In this document: positions 1-8,917 of the stretch, in pieces | How positions within the stretch are numbered: the first letter of the stretch is position 1 | How the letters are laid out: each line of letters starts with the position of its first letter | Origin: Bacteroidales bacterium | GTDB lineage: Bacteria; Bacteroidota; Bacteroidia; Bacteroidales; Tenuifilaceae | DNA: 54,132 nucleotides | Assembly: GCA_013376985.1 (NCBI GenBank) | Contig: JACABB010000021.1 | Location: forward strand, 15,195-69,326 | Direction: 5' to 3' | Notes under the pieces: model-generated | Databases searched by the model: none | Told to the model about the DNA's origin: nothing | The model's input: the letters and a program-made list of their open reading frames with translations, nothing else | Position numbers and translations under genes: made by a program

Positions 1-404
1 ATGTTATTGTCGACACGAAGCTCGCAATGGGCGAGTGTATTATCATTGGCGATAAATTTAAACTAGAGCAGGTTGTACTTAACCTTTTATCAAATGCAAA
101 ACATGCTGCTGATGAGAAGGAGAGGCAGTGTCGTAATGAAAATTATCAGAAGCGAATTGTAGTAAAATCATGGATAAACGAACAGAATGTTTGCTTTAGC
201 GTTTGGGATAATGGAATTGGTATTCATCCTGATATTCTAGAGAAAATATACGATCCGTTTTTCACTACAAAAAATGAGGAAAAGGGTACAGGATTGGGCT
301 TGTCCATTGCCTATGGGTTTATTAAAGATATCCTTGGCGAGATTAGAGTTGATAGTAATCTAGGAGAATTTACAAATTTTGAAATAATAATTCCAAAGCA
401 ATAA
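1..404 (+). CDS. Sensor histidine kinase, C-terminal ATPase part (partial)
   Basis: The reading frame is open from nucleotide 3 and enters from outside the window, so only the last ~134 residues are present. They form a HATPase_c domain: N box (NLLSNAKHAAD), G1 box (DNGIG), F box (DPFFTTK) and G2 box (GTGLGLSIAYG), in the usual order and spacing. The protein should bind ATP and autophosphorylate a histidine that lies upstream of the window. It ends 5 bp before the start of an NtrC-type response regulator, so the two almost certainly form a two-component pair. The signal sensed cannot be told from this fragment. Confidence 0.93.
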   Translation, partial: VIVDTKLAMGECIIIGDKFKLEQVVLNLLSNAKHAADEKERQCRNENYQKRIVVKSWINEQNVCFSVWDNGIGIHPDILEKIYDPFFTTKNEEKGTGLGLSIAYGFIKDILGEIRVDSNLGEFTNFEIIIPKQ

Positions 405-409
405 TATTT

Positions 410-1786
410 ATGGAGAACCTAAACATACTTGTCCTTGATGATGAAAGGGTATTTCGCGATGAGATTAAGGAGTTTCTTGAAACCGATAAATTTATTGTTC
501 ATTTAGCAGGAAAACCTTCGGAGGCATTTCAGATTTTAAAACAAGCCGAGATAGATATAATTATTTTAGATCTTAAACTACCTGAAATGGATGGCCTTAC
601 CTTTCTGCAAAAGGTTAAAGAGTTATACCCAGATGTAGAGGTAATAATGATTACAGGCCATGGCGATATGGATGCCGTAATTCAAGCAATGCGGTATGGT
701 GCGGTTGAGTTTTTCCCGAAACCATTCCGTTTAATTGATATGAAGGCTGCTATTCAACGTACTAAACGGTACATAAGTCTAAGTAATAAGTATAAGGAGA
801 TTGAATATTCTTATGCACTTGTTTCCAAGGAACTTCGCGATAATGTTGGCTATGAAATTATGGGGAATAGTAAAGCCATAAAGCAGGTTGTTGATTTGAT
901 GACAAAGGTTGCTAAAGCCGATTCAACCTCGGTTTTAATAACTGGTGAAAGTGGAACTGGAAAGGAACTGGTTGCTCGTGGAATTCACTATCTGAGTTCT
1001 CGTAAAAATGCCTATTTCCATGCAATTAATTGCTCCGCAGTTCCTGAAGCTCTATTCGAAAGTGAATTTTTTGGACACAAAAAGGGCGCATTCACTGGGG
1101 CTAATGAGGAGAAAATAGGTTGGTTCGAAATTGCTAACGGGGGAACCCTTTTTCTTGATGAGATAGCAGAAATGGAGAGTTTTATGCAAAGCAAACTGCT
1201 TAGGGTTTTAGAAGATAAAAAAATTCGGAGGGTTGGAGCAAATAATGATATTTTTGTTGATGTTAGAATAATTGCAGCAACTAATCAGGATATTCAGAAA
1301 TTATTTGATGAAAATAAGTTCAGATCAGATCTTTACTATCGATTAAATTCATTTGAGATACACATTCCCCCTTTACGCGAAAGGAGGGAGGATATTCCAA
1401 TGCTTCTCGATTACTTCTTAAAACTGATTTCGCAAAAACTCAATAAAAAGGCTCCTTCTGTGGAGCCTTCTGTAGTGAAGGCTTTATCGGCTTATCATTT
1501 TCCTGGAAATGTAAGGGAACTTAGGAATATGGTTGAGCGCGCACTTATACTTTGCGATGGCAATAAACTAACGCTAAAATTCTTTGCAGGGCTGCCAATA
1601 ATCGATGATGATATAAAGTTGGATAATGATGTAGAAGAACTCTTTGACCTTGACGAAGCGGAAAAGCGATTAATAGTCAAAGCACTCCAAAAAACTGACT
1701 ATAAAAAATCGGAAACAGCACAACTTCTAAATATTACCAGACAATCACTCGATAGAAGGTTGGAAAAGTACGGAATTGATTTTTAG
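410..1786 (+). CDS. Sigma-54-dependent response regulator, NtrC family
   Basis: This 458-residue protein has three domains. A receiver domain (about 1-120) carries acidic residues D10/D11 and phospho-acceptor D54. A sigma-54 AAA+ domain (about 150-390) has Walker A GESGTGKE at 179-186, the sigma-54-contacting GAFTGA loop at 226-231 and Walker B with D250-E251. A C-terminal Fis-type helix-turn-helix ends in a typical ETAQLLNITRQSLDRRL pattern. When phosphorylated by the kinase encoded just upstream, it should activate sigma-54 promoters by ATP hydrolysis. Length and all key residues look intact. Target genes are unknown; nothing in the window obviously carries a -24/-12 promoter. Confidence 0.95.
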   Translation: MENLNILVLDDERVFRDEIKEFLETDKFIVHLAGKPSEAFQILKQAEIDIIILDLKLPEMDGLTFLQKVKELYPDVEVIMITGHGDMDAVIQAMRYGAVEFFPKPFRLIDMKAAIQRTKRYISLSNKYKEIEYSYALVSKELRDNVGYEIMGNSKAIKQVVDLMTKVAKADSTSVLITGESGTGKELVARGIHYLSSRKNAYFHAINCSAVPEALFESEFFGHKKGAFTGANEEKIGWFEIANGGTLFLDEIAEMESFMQSKLLRVLEDKKIRRVGANNDIFVDVRIIAATNQDIQKLFDENKFRSDLYYRLNSFEIHIPPLRERREDIPMLLDYFLKLISQKLNKKAPSVEPSVVKALSAYHFPGNVRELRNMVERALILCDGNKLTLKFFAGLPIIDDDIKLDNDVEELFDLDEAEKRLIVKALQKTDYKKSETAQLLNITRQSLDRRLEKYGIDF

Positions 1787-1924
1787 AAATTAGCCGTGAA
1801 TACTTGTATTCGATATTATGATTATTCTTTCTCTAATTTTCATATTTCTCAACTATTGAGTTATGAAATTTGCTTTCTCTCTTCCGTCTTTTATCTTCGG
1901 ACTTCTGTCTTCCATCTTCTCTCC

Positions 1925-2431
1925 TTATCCTTTCAACTTATCCCTATAAATTTCAAAATTCTCATCATCAAAACATACAAATATTACCTTTTTAGGAAGT
2001 TTGTTTTTATCAAGGTAGCCTTTAACAGCATTAACGGCAATTTCGGCGGCGGATTTTTTTGGAAAACCATAAACCCCAGTGCTAATATTCGGAAAAGCAA
2101 TAGTTTCAACATTATTACTTGTTGCTAGCTTTAAACTATTAAGATATGAATTTCTTAAATAGTCAATCTCATCTTTATGACCACCTCGCCAGATTGGCCC
2201 AACGGTATGGATTACATACTTTGCTGGCAACTTATAACCTTTGGTTATTCTGGCCTCACCCGTGGGGCATCCTCCAATTTTCTTGCACTCCTCCAAAAGT
2301 TCACCTCCCGCTGCACGATGAATTGCGCCATCAACCCCGCCACCGCCAAGCAAACTCTCATTTGCTGCATTCACAATCGCGTCAACATTGAGTTTTGTTA
2401 TATCACCCTGAACTAGTTCGATAGTGCCCAT
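1925..2431 (-). CDS. Macrodomain protein, O-acetyl-ADP-ribose deacetylase-like
   Basis: About 168 residues covering one macro domain. The sequence opens with [12 protein letters not shown], followed by [19 protein letters not shown] (ADP-ribose pocket), [12 protein letters not shown] and the ISTGVYGFP loop, as in the YmdB/MacroD group, which hydrolyses O-acetyl-ADP-ribose or removes ADP-ribose from proteins. I chose the ATG at 2431 because family members start at this point; an in-frame ATG at 2458 would add nine residues. Neither has a clear ribosome-binding site. The gene converges on the response regulator gene; the gap between them holds a pyrimidine-rich stretch with repeated TCTTC words. 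Confidence 0.9.
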   Translation of the reverse strand: MGTIELVQGDITKLNVDAIVNAANESLLGGGGVDGAIHRAAGGELLEECKKIGGCPTGEARITKGYKLPAKYVIHTVGPIWRGGHKDEIDYLRNSYLNSLKLATSNNVETIAFPNISTGVYGFPKKSAAEIAVNAVKGYLDKNKLPKKVIFVCFDDENFEIYRDKLKG

Positions 2432-2485
2432 AGATTTCAGTTTTAAATTGCAATACAATGGTAAGAGGGTAAATCAAAATGTAAA

Positions 2486-2564
2486 TTTAAACGCAATGGC
2501 ACACAGTCGCAACGTAAGTGTTAATGTTAAATTAAACTTTGCGCCGTTGCGCCTTAGCGTTTAA
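2486..2564. repeat. Intergenic hairpin built of short GCAA/GCGCAA words
   Basis: An imperfect inverted repeat. The left arm (2486-2519) reads TTTAAACGCAATGGCACAC and on; the right arm (2534-2564) is complementary and reads GCGCCTTAGCGTTTAAA at its end. It lies between pheT and the macrodomain gene, both on the minus strand. It resembles the hairpins at 12313, 25195 and 37046 in being made of near-repeating 8-10-base words on each arm. Confidence 0.6.
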
Positions 2565-2569
2565 ACCCT

Positions 2570-5023
2570 TTATCGTATCTGCGCACCCAATTCCTTGGTG
2601 AACACCTCAATCAGGTTAGCCATTGTTTTATCAATCTGAACATCCGTTAATGTCTTATTCTCATCCAGAAGGATAAAACTAACGGCATAAGATTTTTTAT
2701 TTTCACCTAGATTTTTCCCTTGGTAAACATCAAAAAGGTTAATGCGCTTAAGCAGTTTTTTCTCAGTGGCAAAAGCCAATTTCTGAATCTGACCGTAAGT
2801 TACATCTTTATCAAGAAGAAGTGCTAAATCCCTTCTAACTTCGGGAAATTTTGGCAATTCCTTGTAAATAATTTTTAGGCCAATAGACTGTTCAAATACC
2901 CTATTCCATTTGAACTCGGCAAAGAAAACCTCCGCTTTTATATCGAACGATTCAAGTATGTTTCCGTTTACCAACCCAAACGATATAAGAGGCTTATTCT
3001 GATATGAGTATGTTAGCCCATAATCGAAAATATCGCTAGCCGCATCATCGGTGGTAAGATTTTCGGTGTCAAACCCAAATCGGTTAAGAATAGCATGAAC
3101 GTAACCCTTAAGGGTATAAAAACTTACGGGTTGTGGTTTCTGAATCCACGATTCGGCAGTTTTCTCACCTGTAAGCCAAATTCCGAGTCTAAAATCTTCG
3201 CTATAAGAATTTAAGAGATCTTTAGTCCTATCTGTATCTGGAATAAATTTATAGCAATTGCCAAACTCGTAAAGTTTAAGGTTTAAATTCCTATGATTTA
3301 TATTACGTTCAACCGACTCAAGTCCTCCAAAGAGAAGAGTTTGGCGCATTACGCTTAGGTCGTTGCTTAAAGGATTTAAGATTTTTACTGCATTTGCAGC
3401 GGGGAACGAAGCAAGATCCTTATAGTATAACGATTTGGTTAGTGAATTACACATCGATTCGTTAAACCCATTGGAGGTCAGGTAATCGGAAATTAGGTTG
3501 ATTATTTGATGTGTATCTGGCTTTTTGGAGTAGCTCAATGTGCTATTAACCTTTTCGGAGAATTCAACGTTATTGTAGCCATATACACGGAGTATGTCCT
3601 CCACCACATCCGCCTCTCGCTGAACATCCACACGGTAGGGAGGAACAGCCAGAAGAAGTTTTTCGCTATCCTCCTTAACAATTTTTATTTCCAGACCCTC
3701 AAGTATCTTCTTAATTGTATTTACGGGAATCTCCTTTCCAATAAATGTTGTGGTTCGCTTAAGGTCGTATTCAACCTTGAAGTCGTCAATGGGCGTTGGG
3801 TAAACATCAATAATTTCGGATGAAATTTCGCCGCCAGCAATCTCCTTAATTAGCATTGCTGCACGCTTTAATGCCCAAACGGTGATATTTGGATCGGTGC
3901 CACGCTCAAAGCGGAACGAGGCATCGGTGCTAAGTCCATATCTACGGGCAGTTTTACGAACCGATACAGAGTTAAAGCAAGCGCTCTCAAGGAAAATATT
4001 TGTAGTTGTATCGGAAATACCCGATTTTAGGCCACCAAAGACGCCTGCAATACACATCCCTTCCTGTGTATTACAAATCATAAGATCCTCGGACGAGAGT
4101 TTACGTTCAATCCCATCCAGGGTGACGAATGGTGTATTCTCTTTTAACGTTTTAACAATAACCTTACCACCTGTAATAGCATTGGCATCGAAGGCGTGCA
4201 GGGGTTGACCTATTTCGTGTAGAACAAAATTGGTGATATCAACCACGCTATTGATTGGGTTTAGCCCAATTGCTTTTAACCTTTTCTGTAACCATTCTGG
4301 CGATGGGCCAACTTTAATATTTGAAATAGTAATACCAGTATACCTTGTGCAGGCCTCTGGGTTAGCAACCTCTATAGCTATTTTGCGGCTATTATTGTCG
4401 ATTTTAAAACCATCAACCGAAGGCTTAGTGGGCTTTGTAGGCTTTTCGAGGTTAAAGTATGCAGCCAAATCACGAGCCACGCCGTAATGCGATGCAGCAT
4501 CGATTCTATTTGGGGTTAACCCAATTTCCAGTAGGTAATCGTCCTCAATCTTAAAGTAATCCTTAGCGGGAGTACCAACAACAGCGGACGGATCTAGCAC
4601 CATAATACCAGCGTGGGATTTGCCAAGTCCAAGTTCATCCTCAGCGCAGATCATTCCCTCGGATAGTTCACCCCTTATCTTCGCTTTCTTTATTGTAATC
4701 TCCTGTTCATTAAAGTATAGCTTAGTGCCAACCGTTGCAACAACAACCTTTTGCCCTTTGGCAACATTTGGTGCACCGCAAACCACATGTAGGGGTTCGC
4801 CATTACCAACATTCACAGTAGTTTTACTTAGCTTGTCGGCATCGGGATGTTTTTCGCATGTAAGAACCTCCCCAATAACAACACCTTCAAGGCCGCCCCT
4901 TACAGTCTGAACCATCTCTAAACTCTCAACTTCAAGGCCAATTGAGGTAAGTATCTTAGCAACCTTTTCGGGTTCAATATCAATGTTGATGTACTCTTTA
5001 AGCCAGTTATACGAAATCTTCAT
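2570..5023 (-). CDS. pheT: Phenylalanine--tRNA ligase beta subunit
   Basis: An 817-residue protein with the full domain order of bacterial PheT: an N-terminal MKISYNWLKEYI segment, an EMAP/OB tRNA-binding domain (about 40-150; CEKHPDADKL, VVCGAPNV, GMICAEDELGLG), the B3/B4 editing region (about 215-370), the B5 domain (about 400-475), the catalytic-like core and a C-terminal FDX-ACB anticodon-binding domain (about 725-817). With PheS it charges tRNA-Phe and edits misacylated Tyr-tRNA. PheS is not adjacent here, which is common in Bacteroidota. Start ATG at 5023 fits the family N-terminus. The gene runs against the accessory genes that begin at 5280. Confidence 0.98.
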   Translation of the reverse strand: MKISYNWLKEYINIDIEPEKVAKILTSIGLEVESLEMVQTVRGGLEGVVIGEVLTCEKHPDADKLSKTTVNVGNGEPLHVVCGAPNVAKGQKVVVATVGTKLYFNEQEITIKKAKIRGELSEGMICAEDELGLGKSHAGIMVLDPSAVVGTPAKDYFKIEDDYLLEIGLTPNRIDAASHYGVARDLAAYFNLEKPTKPTKPSVDGFKIDNNSRKIAIEVANPEACTRYTGITISNIKVGPSPEWLQKRLKAIGLNPINSVVDITNFVLHEIGQPLHAFDANAITGGKVIVKTLKENTPFVTLDGIERKLSSEDLMICNTQEGMCIAGVFGGLKSGISDTTTNIFLESACFNSVSVRKTARRYGLSTDASFRFERGTDPNITVWALKRAAMLIKEIAGGEISSEIIDVYPTPIDDFKVEYDLKRTTTFIGKEIPVNTIKKILEGLEIKIVKEDSEKLLLAVPPYRVDVQREADVVEDILRVYGYNNVEFSEKVNSTLSYSKKPDTHQIINLISDYLTSNGFNESMCNSLTKSLYYKDLASFPAANAVKILNPLSNDLSVMRQTLLFGGLESVERNINHRNLNLKLYEFGNCYKFIPDTDRTKDLLNSYSEDFRLGIWLTGEKTAESWIQKPQPVSFYTLKGYVHAILNRFGFDTENLTTDDAASDIFDYGLTYSYQNKPLISFGLVNGNILESFDIKAEVFFAEFKWNRVFEQSIGLKIIYKELPKFPEVRRDLALLLDKDVTYGQIQKLAFATEKKLLKRINLFDVYQGKNLGENKKSYAVSFILLDENKTLTDVQIDKTMANLIEVFTKELGAQIR

Positions 5024-5088
5024 GAGAATAATCTTTAAAATAGATCAATACTTTTTCTAATAAATCAAGCAAAAGTAAGAAAAAAAGA

Positions 5089-5210
5089 GGTTATACCAAT
5101 GTGAAATATGAATTGCAATTTTTCTGAAACATCTTGCAACTAATTAAATTCTATTTTTTATTGACTTTCAATAAGATGTGCATTATATTTGTGTAAGGAT
5201 GGATTTATTA
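5089..5210 (+). promoter_or_regulatory. Promoter segment, copy A of a diverged direct repeat
   Basis: Begins with GGTTATACCAATGTGAAATA and ends near TATTATATTTGTG-like sequence. The word TATATTTG fits the Bacteroidota -7 box TAnnTTTG. A diverged copy lies at 6400-6531 with the same start-to-box distance (about 92 bp). Copy A sits about 85 bp ahead of the membrane-protein gene at 5280 and probably drives it. Confidence 0.55.
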
Positions 5211-5279
5211 TACAAGAGCATGTGTAACATATAGTTTTATATATAGCTAAATTAACAAAAATCACAAAAACTTAATTCA

Positions 5280-5765
5280 ATGATTAATTACATAATATCA
5301 AACATGCTAAGTCAAAACTCAGATACAACAATCTTTACTTTGCAACATAAGTTTGAAACATATTATCAGTTAGCTAAGAACATATCTGATATTTCAAACT
5401 CATTGAATGAAAACTTATTTAAAATATTAGCTGGTAGTATTGTATTATTATTTGGCTCTGATTTCTTGAGTCCAGTAAATATTAAATTCAGAATTTCATA
5501 TTTATTGTTTATTCCTTCTTGGATTTCAATGGGTATTTCTTTCTACTATTCTAATGCTATTAACCGCATTAGTGCATCATTGCCAACACTTAACAAACTA
5601 GATTACGTAAAATCTATTATTTACGATAGTGAAGGGCTTAGCAGTAATTATGCAAGTCAGTCATTTTATTTTTCGCTTTCAATAGCTTTTATTTTTATAT
5701 GGTTAATTTTTTATCTTTACTGGTGGGTCTTTCATGGAGATAAAGTATCTAAGTCCAAAAAATAA
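5280..5765 (+). CDS. Uncharacterised membrane protein
   Basis: 161 residues with no family I recognise. Hydrophobic stretches lie at about 47-60, 72-93 and 128-152, the last rich in aromatic residues (FIWLIFYLYWWVF). The N-terminal ~45 residues are polar and the tail ends GDKVSKSKK, basic, so probably cytoplasmic. A promoter-like repeat stands upstream. The secreted-protein gene at 5787 follows 21 bp later on the same strand, so the two are probably co-transcribed. Codon use is very AT-rich, more so than in pheT, which fits acquired DNA. Confidence 0.7.
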   Translation: MINYIISNMLSQNSDTTIFTLQHKFETYYQLAKNISDISNSLNENLFKILAGSIVLLFGSDFLSPVNIKFRISYLLFIPSWISMGISFYYSNAINRISASLPTLNKLDYVKSIIYDSEGLSSNYASQSFYFSLSIAFIFIWLIFYLYWWVFHGDKVSKSKK

Positions 5766-5786
5766 TAATTTTAAATAATTTAAAAA

Positions 5787-6125
5787 ATGAAACTAATATA
5801 CGTTACAATTTGCGTAATCCTTACTCTTTCAGTAAGAGTGTTTTCACAAGATTGTAAACCTAGAAACTGCATTCTTCCTGTGAAAAAGGGATGTGAAAAC
5901 TACTGTAAAGAAAGAGTTCTAAAATACTCTGATACATCTGAACTAAAAAGGTTTGGGTTTTCAAAGGATAGCATTGGTAAAATTTATGAGTTTCGAAAAT
6001 CCAACAAAGATTATAATTTTAAAAAAATAGAAAAAAAATCTGATGGGATTGATAAAGATAGTATTAAGGTAAAGGGAAATAAAAAAAGTAATTCGAAAAA
6101 AATAAAAACACAAAAAGAGAAGTGA
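5787..6125 (+). CDS. Small secreted Lys-rich protein of unknown function
   Basis: 112 residues. An N-terminal signal peptide (MKLIYVTICVILTLSVRVFSQ) is followed by a short cysteine cluster (DCKPRNC, KKGCENYC) that could form disulfides in the periplasm, and then a very lysine-rich, probably disordered tail (KSNKDYNFKKIEKKSDG and on). No homologous family is recognised. It follows the membrane protein gene by 21 bp. The protein may be tethered or interact with anionic surfaces, but that is only inferred from charge. Confidence 0.65.
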   Translation: MKLIYVTICVILTLSVRVFSQDCKPRNCILPVKKGCENYCKERVLKYSDTSELKRFGFSKDSIGKIYEFRKSNKDYNFKKIEKKSDGIDKDSIKVKGNKKSNSKKIKTQKEK

Positions 6126-6399
6126 TAGAAGGAATGGCGTTCACTAACAGTGTCCAATATAAATAGGCAGTTCAGAGGTTAAATGAAATTTTTTGCTTCG
6201 TATCAAGTTCAGTGTTGGCAGACAGTTTCGAACTTCGAATTAACCAACTTCTAATAGTTACCGAGCGTTTAGCAAGTCCACCATCAAGCCGGATTTCAAA
6301 TCCGACTTATTTTATCCTTTTCATTATGGTTTTTAAATCCAGCAAAGTATTTCAACCAGAAGGAACCATTTAGATAAATTATAAATCCAAATTGACTGA
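6126..6399. other. Gene-free stretch with a GGATT hairpin
   Basis: No credible gene. It contains a perfect short hairpin CGGATTTCAAATCCG at 6290-6304. The stretch from about 6139 (TTCACTAACAGTG) to 6275 (AGTTACCGAGCG) is a faint candidate for a degenerate attC-like site, placed like the others directly after a stop codon, but its arms pair poorly. Confidence 0.35.
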
Positions 6400-6531
6400 G
6401 GTTATACCAATGTGAAATATAAATTGGAGATTCCCAGAATCACCTTATACTTAAATAAAATCAATCATTGTTGATTTTCAATTAGATATGTATTATATTT
6501 GTGTTAGGGATGCTATTAATCTGATTTATTA
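6400..6531 (+). promoter_or_regulatory. Promoter segment, copy B of a diverged direct repeat
   Basis: Starts GGTTATACCAATGTGAAATA, identical to copy A at 5089 over about 20 bp. It diverges in the middle and converges again at TATTATATTTGTGT, which holds a TAnnTTTG -7 box (TATATTTG). It lies about 100 bp before the FkbM methyltransferase gene. The duplication suggests that genes in this accessory stretch were picked up with, or behind, the same promoter-bearing segment. Confidence 0.55.
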
Positions 6532-6621
6532 GCCCATTTTTATTTTGTATAGGCTTGAAAACGAGAGATGTAGGTAAATTCAACGAAATCAATAATAAAA
6601 ATTTACTTAAGGAGAATGATT

Positions 6622-7404
6622 ATGGAAAAGCTTAGGACTGCAAATTATTTTCAAAAAAGGATAATCCATTTTCTTTTTAATGAAAAATGGTATAATAAAA
6701 TAAAATTGTATAAAATAATATGGTACTATAAATTTGGTATTCCATATGAAATGTCACCCTTGCTTAAAAAAATAATATCTGTTGATAGTACTGTGCTTGA
6801 TATTGGTGCAAATATGGGGCAATATGCTTGCAGGCTAAATGACATCGTCAGAAAAGGTAACGGGCATATTTATAGCTTTGAACCTGTAACTTCGAATTTT
6901 ATATCACTCAAAAGTATGAAAGATCGATTAAAACTTAAAAATTTAACAATAAACCAAATGGGAGTGAGTAATGTTGTTGAAGAAACTATTATAAATATAC
7001 CTATTTTCGATAATGGCTTAGTGGTAGGAACTCGCGCCACAATACAAAATATTAGTGAAATAAAACATAAAACAGAAGCAATTAAAGTAACAACCATTGA
7101 TAGTTATGTCTCTGAAAATAGGATTGAAAAGATTGATTTTATAAAATGTGATACCGAAGGGAATGAAATAAATGTATTAAATGGTGGGAGAAAAACCATT
7201 ACAAAAGATCTTCCAATACTTTCGTTTGAAATGTCATATAAAGATGAGGGGCTTGATTGGCTTTTAGATTTGGGCTATGATTTGTTTTATTATGATTCTC
7301 AGATTAATAAACTCCGTAAAATAAATGGTTATCAAGATGGTAACTTAATATTTGTAAATAAAAGTCAGCAGAAAAACTTGGATAGAATAATTGAATACGC
7401 TTAA
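6622..7404 (+). CDS. FkbM family SAM-dependent methyltransferase
   Basis: About 260 residues. The glycine-rich SAM-binding motif (VLDIGANMGQYA, near residue 57), YSFEPV at the end of strand 2 and the FkbM signature FIKCDTEGNEINVLNGG (near 172-190) are present. Members O-methylate sugars or other small hydroxyl groups in surface polysaccharides or secondary metabolites; the substrate here is unknown. A rare good ribosome-binding site (AAGGAG, 6609-6614) stands 7 bp before the ATG at 6622, which is why I prefer it to the ATG at 6616. No glycosyltransferase genes surround it, so it is a lone accessory enzyme. Confidence 0.85.
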   Translation: MEKLRTANYFQKRIIHFLFNEKWYNKIKLYKIIWYYKFGIPYEMSPLLKKIISVDSTVLDIGANMGQYACRLNDIVRKGNGHIYSFEPVTSNFISLKSMKDRLKLKNLTINQMGVSNVVEETIINIPIFDNGLVVGTRATIQNISEIKHKTEAIKVTTIDSYVSENRIEKIDFIKCDTEGNEINVLNGGRKTITKDLPILSFEMSYKDEGLDWLLDLGYDLFYYDSQINKLRKINGYQDGNLIFVNKSQQKNLDRIIEYA

Positions 7405-7758
7405 CGAAGTGTGGTGAAAATAAAAATTTTATGATAATTTAGCTATTCCGTCATAGTTGATGCTTTTTTTTTGCATCATATCCAAGCGAAAGCCTCTACT
7501 ACCATACAAAATATCATAAAAAAAACTCTGTTTATTTGTGGTTTTATGTAAATAAAAATCATTGTGTTTGGCGCAAGTTTTTTGAGGAATCCGTGTCTAA
7601 TTATTTACAGTTAGTTGTACTAAAGCCAAGCATGGTGGCTGTTCTAATGTGAATTTTAAAACAGATTTTTTATGAAATAACTTGTATTAAATAAATCATA
7701 TAACTCTTGTTTTACAATTAAATATAAGATATATTTGTATAAGTATGGTTATAATCAG
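7405..7758. other. Gene-free AT-rich stretch with hairpin and promoter
   Basis: No gene seen. A hairpin TGATGC-T9-GCATCA lies at 7458-7478, and TATATTTG (7730-7737), a TAnnTTTG -7 box, lies 22 bp before the ATG at 7759. Confidence 0.45.
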
Positions 7759-7962
7759 ATGATTACATTCAAATTGAATAAATTGTTTGAAACAAAATTG
7801 ATAGTAGAAGTGTATAATTACCCATATTTCCGAGAGAAAATAAATTCTTACACCAACGAGAAAAGTGAGAGGAGAAATAAAAATTTTGAAGAATTTTTGA
7901 ATTTTGGATATGATTGGAGATTGAATATCGACCATAAATCAAGTTTTTATGAAACTTTTTAA
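7759..7962 (+). CDS. Small protein of unknown function, first gene of a pair
   Basis: 67 residues, starting MITFKLNKLFETK. It is charged (a KSERRNKNFEEF segment) and has no signal peptide or membrane segment. A TATATTTG -7 box 22 bp upstream favours this ATG over a TTG at 7735, which would lie inside the promoter. The end overlaps the next gene by 14 bp, which argues for translational coupling and for the reading frame being real. A small protein overlapping a larger one resembles toxin-antitoxin layouts, but no known family is recognised and I claim no function. Confidence 0.5.
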   Translation: MITFKLNKLFETKLIVEVYNYPYFREKINSYTNEKSERRNKNFEEFLNFGYDWRLNIDHKSSFYETF

Positions 7963-8689
7963 AGATATTGGCTTGAAGAATCCAATCGCAACCTATTTGA
8001 AAGAAGAGATCACAAAAGTGATTCTTGAACATTTCAAAACTGATAGTATCAAAAAATTGCCAAAAGAAATGCGTCAAGAAGTGAGGCTTATGATTAAACA
8101 ACAATTATCTAAAGAACACCTGAAAGTGAAAAAAAACTGGAAGGAATTTAAAAATGCGATTGAGCCTTTAGAAAGGAAAGCGTTCAAAATAGCTTTGATT
8201 AATAGTAAAATTCAAGATTACTACATGGAGCAAAGTACTGATGTTATAGCTATACCTAAAGAAAGTATTAAATCTTTGATATCAATACCTTTGCAAGTAC
8301 TCTTCGAAAAAAATGATACGTTTGTAAATATGGAGAATGCAACAATAGTTGCATTAACAAAATATGCAATATATATGCAATTCGATAAAATATTGAAGTC
8401 ATTTAAAGACGAGAAAGAGTTGCTGTTTATTGAAGATTTTATTTATATTTTATCAGGTGAAATAAATGACGATCTTTACTATATTAATGACGGTAATAGT
8501 CCTGCTAGGAATAGTATGCTTTTCTTTACTAGTGTGGAGGAACTTTCACTAGATCTCGATAAGAAAGAGATTGAGGAAAAATGTCAAGAAGCAAGTGAAA
8601 AATGGGAAAGATTTAACAAGAAACGACCAGAAGATAGCCGATTTATATTTATGAAGGACAAAATATCATGGGATATACCTGAGAATTAA
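7949..8689 (+). CDS. Uncharacterised cytoplasmic protein, second gene of a pair
   Basis: 246 residues, mostly predicted helical and highly charged, with no signal peptide, membrane span or recognised motif. It starts MKLFKDIGLKNP and contains the word IPKESIKSLISIP around residue 107 and an acidic C-terminal half. The ATG lies inside the end of the 67-residue gene before it, so the two are one operon. A degenerate relic of the attC-like repeat family follows the stop codon directly, the same placement as in the clear cassettes further on, so the pair may once have been a cassette. Confidence 0.65.
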   Translation: MKLFKDIGLKNPIATYLKEEITKVILEHFKTDSIKKLPKEMRQEVRLMIKQQLSKEHLKVKKNWKEFKNAIEPLERKAFKIALINSKIQDYYMEQSTDVIAIPKESIKSLISIPLQVLFEKNDTFVNMENATIVALTKYAIYMQFDKILKSFKDEKELLFIEDFIYILSGEINDDLYYINDGNSPARNSMLFFTSVEELSLDLDKKEIEEKCQEASEKWERFNKKRPEDSRFIFMKDKISWDIPEN

Positions 8690-8765
8690 TGTCATTTGGA
8701 TTGATGATGCATTTTTCGTAATCCCTTTTTTACTAACTTTACTATTGAAGGTTAAGACAATAATT
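8690..8765 (+). repeat. Degenerate attC-like relic (18099 type, left part and centre)
   Basis: Shares TTTGG.TTGATGATGCATTT and, further on, CTAACTTTACTAT with the site at 18099-18232 in the same order and orientation. The right arm and the terminal GTT core are not recognisable. It begins directly after the stop codon of the gene at 7949. Confidence 0.45.
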
Positions 8766-8917
8766 TCCATTAAGCATTTGCTGCGAGTTTAGCGAAGTTA
8801 GCCAGCCAAAGGAATCTTGATAAAATCAAATTAGCAAAAACAAAAAATAATCATAATATTGTCAAATATTTTATAACAACAAGGCAAATTATCAATAATA
8901 ATTGAAAATATTATTTT

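Noticed and set aside
1796-2416. Plus-strand open frames over the macrodomain gene
   Set aside because: The minus-strand macrodomain protein has clear motifs, and the plus frames are its complement.
3506-4910. Plus-strand open frames within pheT
   Set aside because: They are the antisense of a full-length conserved gene; no protein features.
6139-6275. Possible attC-like site after the Lys-rich secreted protein
   Set aside because: It begins and ends plausibly (ACTAAC, GTTACCG), but the arms do not pair well and the CGTGGGA centre is lacking.
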